Positions 1 to 10,019 of a stretch of DNA of 64,000 bases are shown here, piece by piece. The notes under the pieces were generated by a model. It was not told where the DNA came from, ran no database searches, and worked only from the letters and a program-made list of their open reading frames with translations. The stretch's first letter is position 1. Each line of letters begins with the position of its first letter. Source of the DNA: Zonotrichia leucophrys gambelii (taxonomy: Eukaryota; Chordata; Aves; Passeriformes; Passerellidae); NCBI RefSeq assembly GCF_028769735.1, contig NC_088171.1:59613613-59677612 (forward strand). The letters are read 5' to 3'. Made by a program: the position numbers and the translations under genes.

Positions 1-3000
1 AGGGATGGTTTGTCGATGGGACAACTGAAATGACGGGATTTGATGTCTGCAGGCCATGACATGGAGTTGACAGTGAGGAATGTGCCACATTTAGAGGCAA
101 GCCAGCATTTACATTTGAAGATGCATAATTATAGTGTTCTGGAAGAAACAAACAAACAACAAAGAATGACATGAGGTGCTGCACAAATATACTCACTTAG
201 TAACATACCCAGCTGAAATGGTGGGACATGGCACAACACACAAAAGCACAGCTCTCCTCAACAGCACAGCCCAGAGGTGTGCCATGCTGGGCAAAAGGCT
301 GCAGACTAGCATCCTTGATAACACCACCAAGGAACAGAACAAGACAAGATATCTTGGGATGGGGAATGTATGCAGACAGAGCTGGTCTTGAGAACACGGT
401 TCCTAGGTGAACCTTCAAAGCAAAAAAATTGAGTCGTCAAACAACATTGCTTCAGGATTCTGGGAGACTGCAGCCTTTGGAGATGCAGCTGAAGAGATGT
501 GTTTTTACATAAGTGAGAGTAACTCCCTCACTGAAAAGTTGGAATACACAAAAAACTGGACAAAAAATCAAAAGTGGAAGCAGACTAAAGCAAAGAAAAA
601 GATCAACTGCATTCTGTTAAAAAAATTATACACAATCGAAATTTCCATTACAGCAAGTTTCCAACTGGTTCCAGTTAACTAGGATTTTGGAAAAAGATGG
701 ATCTATTGATCTGCTCTGGTTTCTGGGACCACTTATCCTCCAGCCCAACTGGCAGAGGCCAGGTGAAGGATAAACATGGATGTCTCACTACTCAGCGACA
801 GCTGAAATTCCTCTGAAATTGCTGGTTATTGCACACGCCACATCAAGCGCTGCCAGCAGCGTGCTCTGGGCCAGCTCTCCAACCATTTAACAGTATAAAA
901 GCAAGAACAGAGCTGCACAGCCAGTGTGGAAAACCTGGAAAGTGACAGATCACATCACAGCCCTGTGCCAATGGGCTTCCTGACCAAGCACAAGGAACAA
1001 CATGCCCTTTGCACGCCTCCATCCCTGTAGAGCAGCATCCCTGTGGACCAGTGTTTCAAAACTGGTCCACATGGCATTATCTCTGCTTAGCCTGAATATC
1101 TGCCTGCTGAAGGCATTCCTTCAGCTCCGCTCCCTTGTCCCAGGGATGCATAAGTGACTCTTTTTGTCACCCTGAGATATTGGTGGGCTGCCCGTGGGGG
1201 AAATGGGCAGCCCTCAACCAAGGACAACATGCCCCTGGTGCTCTGAGTTGTGGTGGGATGAGGAATCCTCACCTCTATTCTTCCTGATATAGGGAGGCTC
1301 TGCGTCACCAGGACACACGAACCAGACACGTAAGCCCTAACACCAGTATCTCTTACTTTACTGGAAAAAGAGAGCAAAATCTTTGTATCAGGGACAATGA
1401 TTGCTGAACTCTGAGTCTGGGTAAGGCTGGTGTACAGGTTCCTCTCAGAAGTCTGGAAATGCACCCAGCTCCAGCCCCAAGCTGTGCTTGCAATGCATCA
1501 GCCTTCCCTGAGGTTTATTATGGCAGCAGCATCACTTTCCTGCAGGACAGAGGGAAACTCCACATGCCCCTCGGCCACAGCCAGTCCACATGGGAAACCT
1601 GTCACTTTCTATCCCAGGAGGCAAGTTCCCTTGGCAGTCATCTTGCGTACCTTCCCTCGGAAGATATGGAAAGGCTGTGTTAATTACTGCAGCTGCTATT
1701 CCAGAGGTGACCAGGGAGCTCTGCAAATGCAAACAAGCCTCCAAGCTGGTAACCAGCACAGCCAGCTATTCTCTTTCTCTTGTTTATCAGCTCAGCCCTC
1801 TCTGGTGTCATCCACCTGTGATCCCACGCTCACCTTTCTCTCTGGCAACGACTCCAAGGCAAACGGTACTTAGGAAAAATTAATGTGCTGTGGCAGCTTC
1901 ACAGCAGCTCCAGCTGATGCATGTCATAGCAGGTAACAGTTGGGAATGATGAGCAACAACACCTTTTGAACTTGCTCTCTAGTCTGCCCTCAGATACTGG
2001 CCATTTGCTCAGGAAGGGTCATTAAATTACACTGCAGTGTGCCACAAATAACACTGGATTATTCAAAACATGCTGCAGCTTCACACTCTATTCAAACAAC
2101 CAAGGAAGCAGGAAATACAGCAAAAGAGGTGCTACTTGACAAAATCCAACTGCATTGGTCACACCAAGGGGCAGATCTGCCAGGGGGATCAGAATTCCTT
2201 CCTTCCAAAATCAGTTCTGTTTTGTTGCTGCCCTGCCACTTGGCCGCACAACCCACAACCACCACCACTTCCCTCCCTCCTACCCGTCATGGAAAAAACC
2301 CCTGACATGGTACAGCTGTGGTAAGACCTTATCTGTTTCAGAAACTAGCTCAGAGAAAGGGTCTAGAGTAGTGCCTTCAGGGCAGCTTCAGCCCCTTCAC
2401 TGCTTCCTCCCGCTCCAGAGGAAGGTGATGTCCATGTCCTCACTGCTGCTGGGACTCTGGCTGTGCTCTTCTTCCACATACCCTTCCACAGGCTCCTGCT
2501 CTGGCACACAGCTGGAAGGCACTGTGACATGGCACAGCTGGGAACCGCTCCCAGCCAGTCCCTACCACGCACCATACAGCCAGACACTCCAGGCAGGGAC
2601 TGGGGGCTCGGCAGGCTGCCCCAGCTCTGCACCCACCAGGTGGGCTTTGCCTCTGCTGACTGCGGAATCAGCGCTCTTAGATCTTGTATTAAAAATAAAT
2701 AGGTAAACAAACAAAATAACAGGGACAAGTACTGTGAGCCCAGCAGTTTGCTCAAATTCTAATGCATGACTGGAGTGAATTCAAACACTGCAGTCTGCTG
2801 GAGATCTGCAGCCCATACTCAATAGGCAATACAAAGCTCAGATGAGCCTTTGGAATCCAGTTTTAAAAAAATTATTAAAAGACAGCCTCAAGTGCTATAA
2901 GCAACAAGTTCCTTAATTCACATGACAAGAAATAGCCACTTTTAGAACTATTATGCTTTTTTTTTTTTAAGCAAACTTTTAAAGGCCCAAGAAAAATAAT

Positions 3001-4942
3001 GCCATACAATTCATAGTTTGTGTACAATAGTACACAAAATAAAAAGATGCAAAATCCAAAGCCTTCCAAACATATTTAGGTATCTTAAAATTACAAGCAG
3101 CATGTAGAAAATATGTCTACCAAATATAAAAGCCAGAACTAGGAACAAGACAGAGACCTTGGTTTGTGGGCTAAAAACCACCAGCTAAAATTTCTGAAAT
3201 AAGCTCATTCTCCAAAACTTCCATATTTACAAAATTCATCAAACACACATCCATAGTCAGCATTTATAACATGCTGATGTTTTCCTCACCAGGGTGAATG
3301 AGACAAGTAGAAATAAAATCTTGCATCACATAATGTAGGATATTTTGACAGTCCTGATGCAGATGAAAGGCAGGTAACACCTGTGCCGTGGTGTCACTGT
3401 TATGACTGTGATTCACAGAGGCACCCAGGACCAGTGTACAGACTACCAAGACACATTTAATAGGGTATTTTAATATCCTGGGCCAAAGCCCAGTATCAGA
3501 TAGACCAGTGCAGGTTTGCATCAGTTCTGCTCCAACAAATCCACACTCATGGTAAGTATAACTAGGACAAGAAATTGGACCCTTTTGAGTTGTGAGCACA
3601 CCTCCACATATTACATTTCCCTTTGTAGCAGTTAAAAAGCTCCTTCTTTTCCTCTAGTTATTTCACAGTAAGCAAGTTTTATTCCTTTCAATCATTAATG
3701 GTCAGATCCTGCAAGGCATTGAGCACCATCGTTTTTTATTTACATATTTTAAATAGGAATGCTGAACACCTGCAGCTTGTAGGGTCTTTAGAGAAGATGA
3801 GGGCTGTCTTACATTACTCAAGATGAAGCCACACCTATGTCTGTGTTTAAATTCATGCTTTCAAAATTGCCTAATGAAGTACTTTTCTCACACTAGGACT
3901 TTGACATTAATTTGCTTAGGCCCCTCCACTTTAGACACTCAGATGTCTAATTGCTAGAACGCTTATCAGAAAAGCTTGGTATGAAATTGCCTTCTTCTAA
4001 AAACTAGAAGCTCATAACAACTATTTGGACACTGACATTCTCCCAGAGAGGTGGGCAACTGGGGAGAGCTAGGAAGGTGCAAACACCTTCGCTCATGTCT
4101 TGGCAGGCTGCGTTAGGCAGCCAAGGATTTGCAAACCTGCTAGAATTTCCAGGCAAAAAGATAAGGCACAGAGCAAACACAGCCCTACTCTGAGGCAGCG
4201 TTAAGTCATCCACTTGTACAAGAGCTCTTTACGGTGACCCACTATCACCGACGCTGCAGTGAGTTAACCACGCACCAGGAAGCGGCAACCTTCTTTCTCT
4301 GCCAGTTCCAGCCTTGTTCGCCTCATTTCCACCTCAAGCGTTGCTTAAAAGCCATAAAAACAGACAGCCGGACCGAGACACCAGAGTTGGAAACAGTTGT
4401 GACGCGTGACAAATTCACGCCCGTTATTTTTATTTGCGGATGACCTTCAAGCTAAACCCTGAGCCTAACTCCGGCTCACGGGGGGATGGGGAAAGGAGGC
4501 TCAAGTGAGTTCTCAACCAGGCCATCTCTGTCACGGGCGAGACCCAAAGCCAGCCGGGCAAGCCGTGCGAGCGGTCAGCGAGGGGGTCCGGACATTTCAA
4601 ACAACTCCAAACTTCTAAAAACTCTGCACCGGCGGCCCCCCTGGGTCGCCTCCCCCTGCACCTCGTTCGGCTGCTGCCACGGACCCGCCAGAGGAGCGCC
4701 TGCCGCCCGGTCAGGACTCTACCCCGCTCGCCGCGGCCCCGCTCGCCGCTTCCCGGCGCGACTGAGGTGACCAGCGCCGCCCGGGGCCGGGCAGACCTGT
4801 CCGGGCGGGACTGCCGGCTCCGCCACCCCGCGAAGGGAGGTAGCCTTTTCCCCTCCCGAACGGGGCAGCGCAAGGAGGGCTCCCCGCAGCATCCCGCCGC
4901 CGGCACCCCCGGAGGTACCCCGGCCGCCCTGCCGCGACCCAC
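1..4942 (-). other. NFATC1: NFATC1 intron after the P2 first exon (partial)
   Basis: Intronic sequence of NFATC1 running left from the splice donor GT at 4942-4941 to the window edge. The large NFATC1 exon that should follow (calcineurin-docking and serine-proline repeat region, normally several hundred residues in one frame) is not present here in any minus-strand frame, so the intron continues past the edge. Small open frames in this stretch are short and resemble nothing known. From about 4450 upward the base composition shifts to CpG-rich. I see no RNA gene or clear transposon. Confidence 0.75.
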
Positions 4943-5018
4943 CTCCACCCTCATCGCTGTGCTTGAACTCGAAGAGGAAATCGAAGTCAAACTCCTGCTC
5001 GGCCTCCACGCCCGTCAT
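4943..5018 (-). CDS. NFATC1: NFATC1 alternative first coding exon (P2 isoforms, short acidic N-terminus)
   Basis: NFATC1 is a calcineurin-regulated Rel-family transcription factor that moves from cytoplasm to nucleus on calcium signals. It acts in lymphocytes, osteoclasts and heart-valve endocardium. This exon gives the N-terminus used when transcription starts at promoter P2. Minus-strand reading gives MTG, then an acidic-aromatic core EFDFDFLFEF, then KHSDEGG, and ends one base into the next codon at the donor GGAG|GTGGGT (GT at 4942-4941). The human P2 N-terminus has the same MTG-acidic-FDFEFLFEF layout, part of transactivation domain A. The start ATG has purine at -3 (GCC ATG A), and the frame stays open upstream, so the start is chosen by homology and context. 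Exon phase 1 matches the P1 exon at 8860-8992, as alternative first exons joining one acceptor require. The rest of the gene lies off the left edge. Confidence 0.9.
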
Positions 5019-5677
5019 GGCTCCGGTCGCGACCCCCGCCACGCTCCGGCACCCTGGCAGCGGTGGTGGCGCAGCCGCGGCCCGCCCCGTCGCGCCCGGA
5101 CACCTGCTGCCGGCGGGCCGGGCTGCGCGGAGCCCCGGCACGGCGTGGGACGGCTGCGCTCGGTAACGTGATCTCGGCCCCGACGGGCGGCCTGTCTCGC
5201 TGCCGCCTCCGATCCGCCCTCCCGCGCGCTGTTGATGTTTCCGGGTCGATGCAAACAACCGCAGTGCCCGGCCCCCCCGCACCCTCCCGCCGGGGCTCTG
5301 CCCCTGCAGCGCAGCCCGTGCTCCGCGGGAACCCTCTCCCCACCCGGGGCACCGGGGGAGACCCAGACCGCCGAGGCCTCGCCGTGGGCGGGATGGGGAG
5401 CCCGGGGGTGGGCAGAGAGCGGGAGTTCACCTGCTCCCGACCGGCGGTAACGGTGTGGGGCCGGAGCGGCTCCTGTCGCGCTTCAGCGGTAGGGAAGTGG
5501 GGACGGAGGGCTGCTCAGCCCACTCAAGGGGGACACCGGCGTGTTCCCTCTTCGCTGACGACTGATAAAGTTTCTTCCGTGGATGCCCACCACGCCGCGT
5601 CTGAGAGCCAAGAGGCTCCGCTTTCATTTATTTATTATTAATTTCACTTAGTCGCAGCACCCACTAGTGCCAGCTGC

Positions 5678-5686
5678 TATAAAAAG
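5678..5686 (+). promoter_or_regulatory. TATA-like box on the plus strand (possible divergent start)
   Basis: The sequence TATAAAAAG lies in the CpG island about 660 bases upstream of the P2 coding start and points away from NFATC1. A TATA box in a CpG island pointing opposite to the gene would fit a divergent or antisense transcript starting near 5708. No plus-strand coding exon is recognisable downstream. A chance match is quite possible. Confidence 0.3.
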
Positions 5687-6480
5687 CGCAGTAAAGCGGG
5701 TCTCGGAACGCTGCCGGCCGCCTCCGTGCGCCGGAGAGGGAATGGTCCTCTCCGGGCCGCCGCCACACACCGGGAGGGCGCCTGCAAAGGGGTCCGGTGG
5801 CTGTGCTGACAGGACTCTGCCCGGCCTGTCTCTCTTCCCGCTCGTACGGGATACAAATTAGGGGAAAAGTAAATTAAGACTTTCTTTATGTTTCGAGGTG
5901 CTTTCCTGTCATGTTACACCGGGCCCTTCTAAAGATCCCCGCCAGGCAAAGGAGCGTCCGCCCCAGCAGCTCGGCTCGGCTCCTCAGTTGCCGAAGCTTC
6001 AGGTCGGGTTTCAAAAGGAACAGTTTTTTAAAGCAGTTTTGGAAATAGTATTCTCTTATAAACTGAGGGAATACCATTTTCCAGGCTTGCGACCGAAATC
6101 TCCGTTCTAAAGTGCCAGGAAAACACAATTTTTTTCCATCTGAGCCCATTATTCTTTTCCCCCTCCTCGCCGGGACGAACATCCTTGCAGGCTGGGCTCT
6201 GGCAGGAGCCGAGCTGAGCTTCGCCCCGAAGGGGCCGTGAGTGCCGAAATGCCGGGGCTGACCCACCCGAGTGTGCTGAAAGCCTTGGCAGCAGGGGAAC
6301 CGCTCCCCCTGCGCCTGCCCCGACCGTGGTCGCCCCGGGGCGCCGGCTCAGGCCGCGCCGCAGGGAGGAGCGGCCCGCTTCCCCCGTGCCCCTCTCTGCC
6401 CAGGGCCTACAGGCGGGACAGCCGCCAGGCCCCCGGTTCCAGCAGTGTCAACCCTCCCTGACACTGCTCTGCTCCAGACG

Positions 6481-7780
6481 CCCATCTCCTGGAGTGCCCC
6501 GGCAGGGAGGAGAGGAGAAGCTCCCAAGTACCTGCTGCCCTCGATCCTTCGTCTCTCCCCCATGAGGTACCTGCAAGATTGGTGAACTGTCTCACACTAT
6601 TTAGAGACGGCTTGATTTGTCAGTGACATTAGTATTAGTACCATCAATGAAATATTTCAATTGGCACCCTTCCTGTGAGAAGGAGAAAGAGGAAAGATGT
6701 GCCATGAAAAGGTTAGAAACGAAGCGACACCACATGTGCGGACAGATTAACAGTGGCCCTCCAGCTAACAGTCCAGTTCGAAACAGTGTCATTGAACTGA
6801 GGAGAGAGAAACGAGCTATGGGGAGGCAGTGCGCCCTGGCAAGGCCATTTCCGTGTCACCAGCCGCCCTTGCACACCCACGGACTGATCTACCAGCTCAG
6901 CCGCTGCCCACCCAGCCTCTCCTTGGAGTTAATTGGACTTGTTCCAACTCCACAAAGTGGGTTCAACAAGGGATGCGTCAGATGGTCTGCTTCAGCTGCA
7001 GCCCCCCAGCCTGAAGTGAAATGTAACTTGTCAATGGCATTAAACCTGGCATAAACACTGGCATTTTCAAAGGTAAAGGACACCACCCAAAAAAAACCCG
7101 AGGTCCTCCCACTGGGACTCTTCGCACATTTCTTCCCAGACTAAACAAGAAATAAAGTATTTTCTTTGATTGTTGTAGTTTGGCAATCAAATGGCACCTT
7201 AATTTGCAGGCAGCAATCCTGACGTGCAGGGCTCCCCTGCGTGTTTCCTGGATTGGGTCACTCTTTCTGGCTGGACTCATTTTCTTAGTCCCTTACAAAA
7301 TACACCACACCACTGGGAAAGAGAACTATCAACGAGGGTTGGCACATTTTAACATAGGCATCAGAAATGCCACAGAAATAAAGCCTCATCCTTTACAAGA
7401 GGCTGCAGAAGGCTTTTTATGTCAGCTGCCTCTGGATGTAATTTTTACAAACGGTGTATTCAGTGTGCTTGGAGCCCAGGGCATTGGAAGAGCCGTGCGT
7501 GCAGCCCACGGATGTCTGAGTGTGCGACTGGCACGCCAGCCACTTCTATTAAATACAGTATAATTAACTTCCATCCCAAAAGGCTCTCCACTTCGCAAGC
7601 CACAGTTAGAGCCGCGCTTGTAGATTTCGCCCTGGCAGAATCTTGTCAACTGCAATGAACCCCAAGGGTGAAAACAGCTGTGTAAAAATAAATATTAAAA
7701 AAAAAAAAACCAAAAAAAAGAGAAAGAGAGAGAGAGAGAGAGATGGGTCTTGAGCTCCCTTCCAGCTTTCCGGGGACAAA
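6481..7780 (-). other. NFATC1: NFATC1 intron between the P1 and P2 first exons, non-island part
   Basis: Moderate-GC sequence between the two CpG islands. It is transcribed only from P1 and removed when exon 8860-8992 splices past the P2 exon. It has an A-rich run at about 7697-7718 followed by a short AG dinucleotide repeat at 7725-7743. No exon, RNA gene or mobile element was recognised. Confidence 0.6.
7725..7743 (+). repeat. (AG)n microsatellite
   Basis: About 9.5 uninterrupted AG units follow an A-rich tract with scattered G and C interruptions (about 7697-7724). It lies in the NFATC1 P1-P2 intron. On the gene strand it is a long pyrimidine (CT) tract. Confidence 0.9.
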
Positions 7781-8859
7781 TCCGGGGAATGGAATCCCGT
7801 TGTCCCACGCTGCAGAAAGAACGAGGCGGACATGGACAACCCCCCCACTTCGCCTCTTCACAACTTTCTCTGCCCGGGACGTGCGAGCTCGCTGTGCCCT
7901 GCCCGAGCCCCAGCAGCAGCCGCTGCAAAGCGGCGGCACCACTGGATAGGGAGGAAACTTGTGAGCCGGGGAAAGCCGGGAGGGGAGCAGAGAGCCGTCG
8001 GGCCCGCAGCGGGGAGCCGGGATCTGCCCCACACCTGCCGCGGCGCGGAGGCGATGCCCGGCGGGGATGCCTGCGAGGTCCCGCTGCCGGGGCCGAAAGG
8101 AGCCGTAAGCAGCGGCACGGTCCGAAAGTTTCGGCGGTAGGTGGATAGCGATGCTCCGGGGGGAGAACAGTGTCTCGATTGGCAAGAAGGGAGGGCGAAG
8201 TCAGCCAGACGCTACCCATGGCAGGAGCCAAGTTCAGCCGGGAGGAGCTGCCCGCGTCCCGAGCTCTGCTCCCACCATCTGTCCCTCTAGAAACTTTGCC
8301 ACTGTGTTTTCAGGGCACTTTTCGCGGCAGGAGCAGAGAAAGAAGCTGTGATTCAGACCTGGGATAGAAGGGCAAGCGCTCCCCCCGAGCCGGGACGGCG
8401 GCGGCAGCGCGCCCGCCTGCCGGGGGCGCGGGGTAAGCGGGGCGGCGGAGCCCCGCAGCGCGGCCGCGGCGTGCCCGCCTGTCTCGGTGTGCCAGGAGCG
8501 CCGGTACGGCGCCTGGCACTGCCCAGGACTCCTTGCTTTTCCCGGGAACGTGACTGCCTGCAACGATGGGCTGTATACTGACCCCCCCCAAATCAAACCC
8601 CGGGATGGGGAGGGAATCCCCGAGCGTGCGCCCCTGACAGGATCCCCGGCGCCCTCGTAGCCCCTCCGGCAGCGGGCCCGGGCCCAGGACCGGCGGAAAG
8701 CGGCCGGGAGCAGCGGCGCGGCTGCGGCGGCGCCCTGCGAGAGGCGAAAGAGACACCTATTGGCAAGCGGCCGCCGGCGAGCCTCCGGGCCGCCGCGGGG
8801 AAACACCGGGGGACACCTTCGCCCGCCCGCCCTCCGCCCCCCGCAGCGCCGCCCGTTAC

Positions 8860-8992
8860 CTTCCTCCGCCGCCTTCATGGTGCTGCCGAGCGGGCGAGCG
8901 CCGTCCTGCGGGGCCGCCGCCGGCCTCTCTCTCCCGCTGGATGGGTCCCGCGACGGCGGCGCGGCGGCGGCCGGCGGGGCAGCGCTTGGCAT
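8860..8992 (-). CDS. NFATC1: NFATC1 first coding exon (P1 isoforms)
   Basis: N-terminus of the P1-driven NFATC1 isoforms. The minus strand reads MPSAAPP, an Ala/Pro-rich stretch, a middle containing GRERPAAAPQDGARPLG, and then STMKAAEEG, giving 44 codons plus one base. The human P1 N-terminus has the same plan and nearly the same length (42 residues before the junction): it starts MPS, has an Ala/Pro/Gly-rich middle, and ends GGTMKSAEE. The donor is GAAG|GTAACG, with GT at 8859-8858. The exon ends in phase 1, like the P2 exon. The first ATG (8992) has a weak context (T at -3, C at +4). An in-frame second ATG at 8878 (residue 39) has ACC before it and a better context, and is also present in human, so a shorter N-terminus by leaky scanning is possible. 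The next exon is outside the window. Confidence 0.88.
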
Positions 8993-9087
8993 CCACCCGG
9001 CGGGGCGGCGGAGCCCTGCGCCGCGCCCTGGGCCACTGCCGGCCCCTCGTCGCCTGTCCCGCCTGTCCCGCGCCCCCCCGCCCGCCT

Positions 9088-9186
9088 TCACGACCCGGTG
9101 ACCGGGACCGCGCCGCCCCCGGCGTGGTAGCCGCGCCCGCGGAGGCACAGGAGCTCGCCGCCGCCGCCCCCCCGGGGACGGGGCAT
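9088..9186 (-). other. Upstream ORF in the presumed NFATC1 P1 leader
   Basis: If P1 transcription starts near 9330, the leader contains an ATG at 9186 that opens a 32-codon frame ending in TGA at 9088. It is out of frame with the NFATC1 start at 8992 and closes about 95 bases before it. Such an upstream ORF could lower or regulate initiation. The glycine-rich product resembles nothing known and may have no function of its own. Confidence 0.4.
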
Positions 9187-9360
9187 GGAGAGGAGGGCGG
9201 GTGTGCGTGGGGACTTCGGAGGCACTGCCCGCGCTGAGGCGGCGGGACGGGGCGGCGGGCGCTGCCGCCCGCGGAGAGCTGCAGCCAGGGGACGGGGGCA
9301 GTGAGTGTGCGGAGCGGGGAAGTCTCGCTCTGACGCAGGGCTGCGCTGCCCGGCGCCGCC

Positions 9361-9368
9361 TTTTTAAA
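9361..9368 (-). promoter_or_regulatory. NFATC1: TATA-like box of NFATC1 promoter P1
   Basis: The minus strand reads GCTTTAAAAAGG, a non-canonical TATA element, 369 bases upstream of the P1 coding start. A start site about 25-30 bases downstream would fall near 9330. It is immediately preceded on the gene strand by a G14 run (9393-9380) and a GTTTTCC motif that contains an NFAT-type core in reverse. A defined TATA-like element fits an inducible promoter, as P1 is described in mammals. Confidence 0.5.
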
Positions 9369-9379
9369 GCTGGAAAACA

Positions 9380-9393
9380 CCCCCCCCCCCCCC
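9380..9393 (+). repeat. C14 homopolymer (G14 on the NFATC1 strand)
   Basis: Fourteen C in a row on the plus strand just upstream of the P1 TATA-like box, flanked by further C-rich runs. On the gene strand this is a G tract with G-quadruplex potential in the core promoter. Its length may vary between individuals and is prone to sequencing error. Confidence 0.9.
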
Positions 9394-9435
9394 ACCTCCC
9401 TTCCCCTCCCGGTCCCTCTCCCCGCCCCGGCCCCG

Positions 9436-9443
9436 TGATGTCA
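9436..9443 (-). promoter_or_regulatory. NFATC1: CRE/AP-1-like site in the NFATC1 P1 promoter
   Basis: The gene strand reads TGACATCA, one base from the palindromic CRE TGACGTCA, about 70 bases upstream of the TATA-like box. ATF/CREB-type sites are reported in the mammalian NFATC1 P1 promoter. That this is the orthologous site is inference from position. Confidence 0.45.
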
Positions 9444-9701
9444 GCCGGGCCCCGGCCCCGCCGCCGGCGGGCGGCCAGCGGGAGGCGGGCACCGGCGGGC
9501 ACCGACGGGCCCCGGCCGCCCGGCCCTCCACGGGGCACGGCGCCCGCCCAGCCCCGGCCCCGCCGCCACGGCCAGCGGGGTCCCCTCAGCCTGCGGGAGC
9601 CGGGTGCCCTCCTGCGGGAAACGGGCGGCGCGCCGGGGTCGCAAAGTAAAGATGGGGAAAGAAGGTAGACCGGGGAGCGAAAGAGGCAGGCAGGGAGAGG
9701 G

Positions 9702-9740
9702 GAAAAAAAAAAAAAAAAATAAAAAGAAAGAAAAAAAAGG
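9702..9740 (+). repeat. A-rich low-complexity tract
   Basis: Poly(A) run followed by A-rich sequence with T and G interruptions, between the P1 core promoter and the tandem NFAT-like sites. There is no flanking sign of a processed retrocopy. Confidence 0.8.
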
Positions 9741-9799
9741 CGAGGCAGCCTCGCATGCTGAAATCATTATGTAAAAAAATCGCAGGCTTCCCCCGCTGT

Positions 9800-9813
9800 G
9801 GAAATTTGGAAAA
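9800..9813 (+). promoter_or_regulatory. NFATC1: Tandem NFAT-like sites upstream of P1
   Basis: The plus strand reads GGAAATTTGGAAAA: two GGAAA cores in the same direction, 8 bases start to start, about 440 bases upstream of the TATA-like box. Mammalian NFATC1 P1 is known to be autoregulated through a tandem NFAT element. Position and arrangement fit that role, but no factor binding is shown by sequence alone. Single GGAAA words are common; the tandem spacing is what makes this pair notable. Confidence 0.45.
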
Positions 9814-9900
9814 GAGCATCAACTGGCAGGCGAGAGAAAGGAAAATCCCATTCTGCTAAATTACTAACAGACCCGCGGACTCGGTTTCAGTCGCTCCAGA

Positions 9901-9926
9901 TTTATTATTATTATTTATTATTATTC
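9901..9926 (+). repeat. (TTA)n short tandem repeat
   Basis: Imperfect TTA repeat of about eight units with one extra T, in the AT-rich gap between the P1 island and the next GC-rich block. Confidence 0.85.
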
Positions 9927-10019
9927 TGTAAATATCTCGGCAACACAGTTGTGTCTCATCACTTCGTGGCAGGGAGAAGAAGAGATTTCCATCCCACTGC
10001 GACTCCTCCTCCCACCTCC

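Larger units (their letters stand above)
4450..6480. promoter_or_regulatory. NFATC1: CpG island containing the NFATC1 P2 promoter
   Basis: A GC- and CpG-dense block surrounds the P2 first exon, against AT-richer flanks. Its edges are read by eye and approximate. Minus-strand transcription from within about 5020-5640 would give the 5' leader of P2 transcripts, but I cannot fix a start site because no convincing minus-strand TATA box precedes the ATG. In mammals the P2 promoter is described as the weaker, more constitutive promoter, with P1 inducible. Applying that here is inference. Confidence 0.7.
7780..9650. promoter_or_regulatory. NFATC1: CpG island containing the NFATC1 P1 promoter and first exon
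   Basis: Very CpG-dense sequence covering exon 8860-8992, its presumed leader and the core promoter near 9360. High GC keeps several frames open by chance; one minus-strand frame spans 434 codons from 9538 to 8234. Only the segment homologous to the NFATC1 N-terminus is treated as coding. Island edges were estimated by eye. Confidence 0.75.

Noticed and set aside
894..902. Plus-strand TATAAAAGC
   Set aside because: Isolated TATA-like word in an intron with no CpG island or exon nearby; similar words occur at about 10322 and 19879.
2155..2706. 183-codon plus-strand frame in the NFATC1 intron
   Set aside because: Ser/Pro/Leu-rich with no recognised homology; likely chance. It is also not the missing NFATC1 exon, which would be on the minus strand.
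4719..5282. 187-codon minus-strand frame through the P2 exon
   Set aside because: Only MTGVEAEQ...DEGG matches NFATC1; the remainder lies beyond the splice donor or upstream of the start.
8234..9538. 434-codon open frame on the minus strand
   Set aside because: GC-rich composition keeps it open; only the part from 8992 to 8860 matches NFATC1, and a good splice donor ends it.
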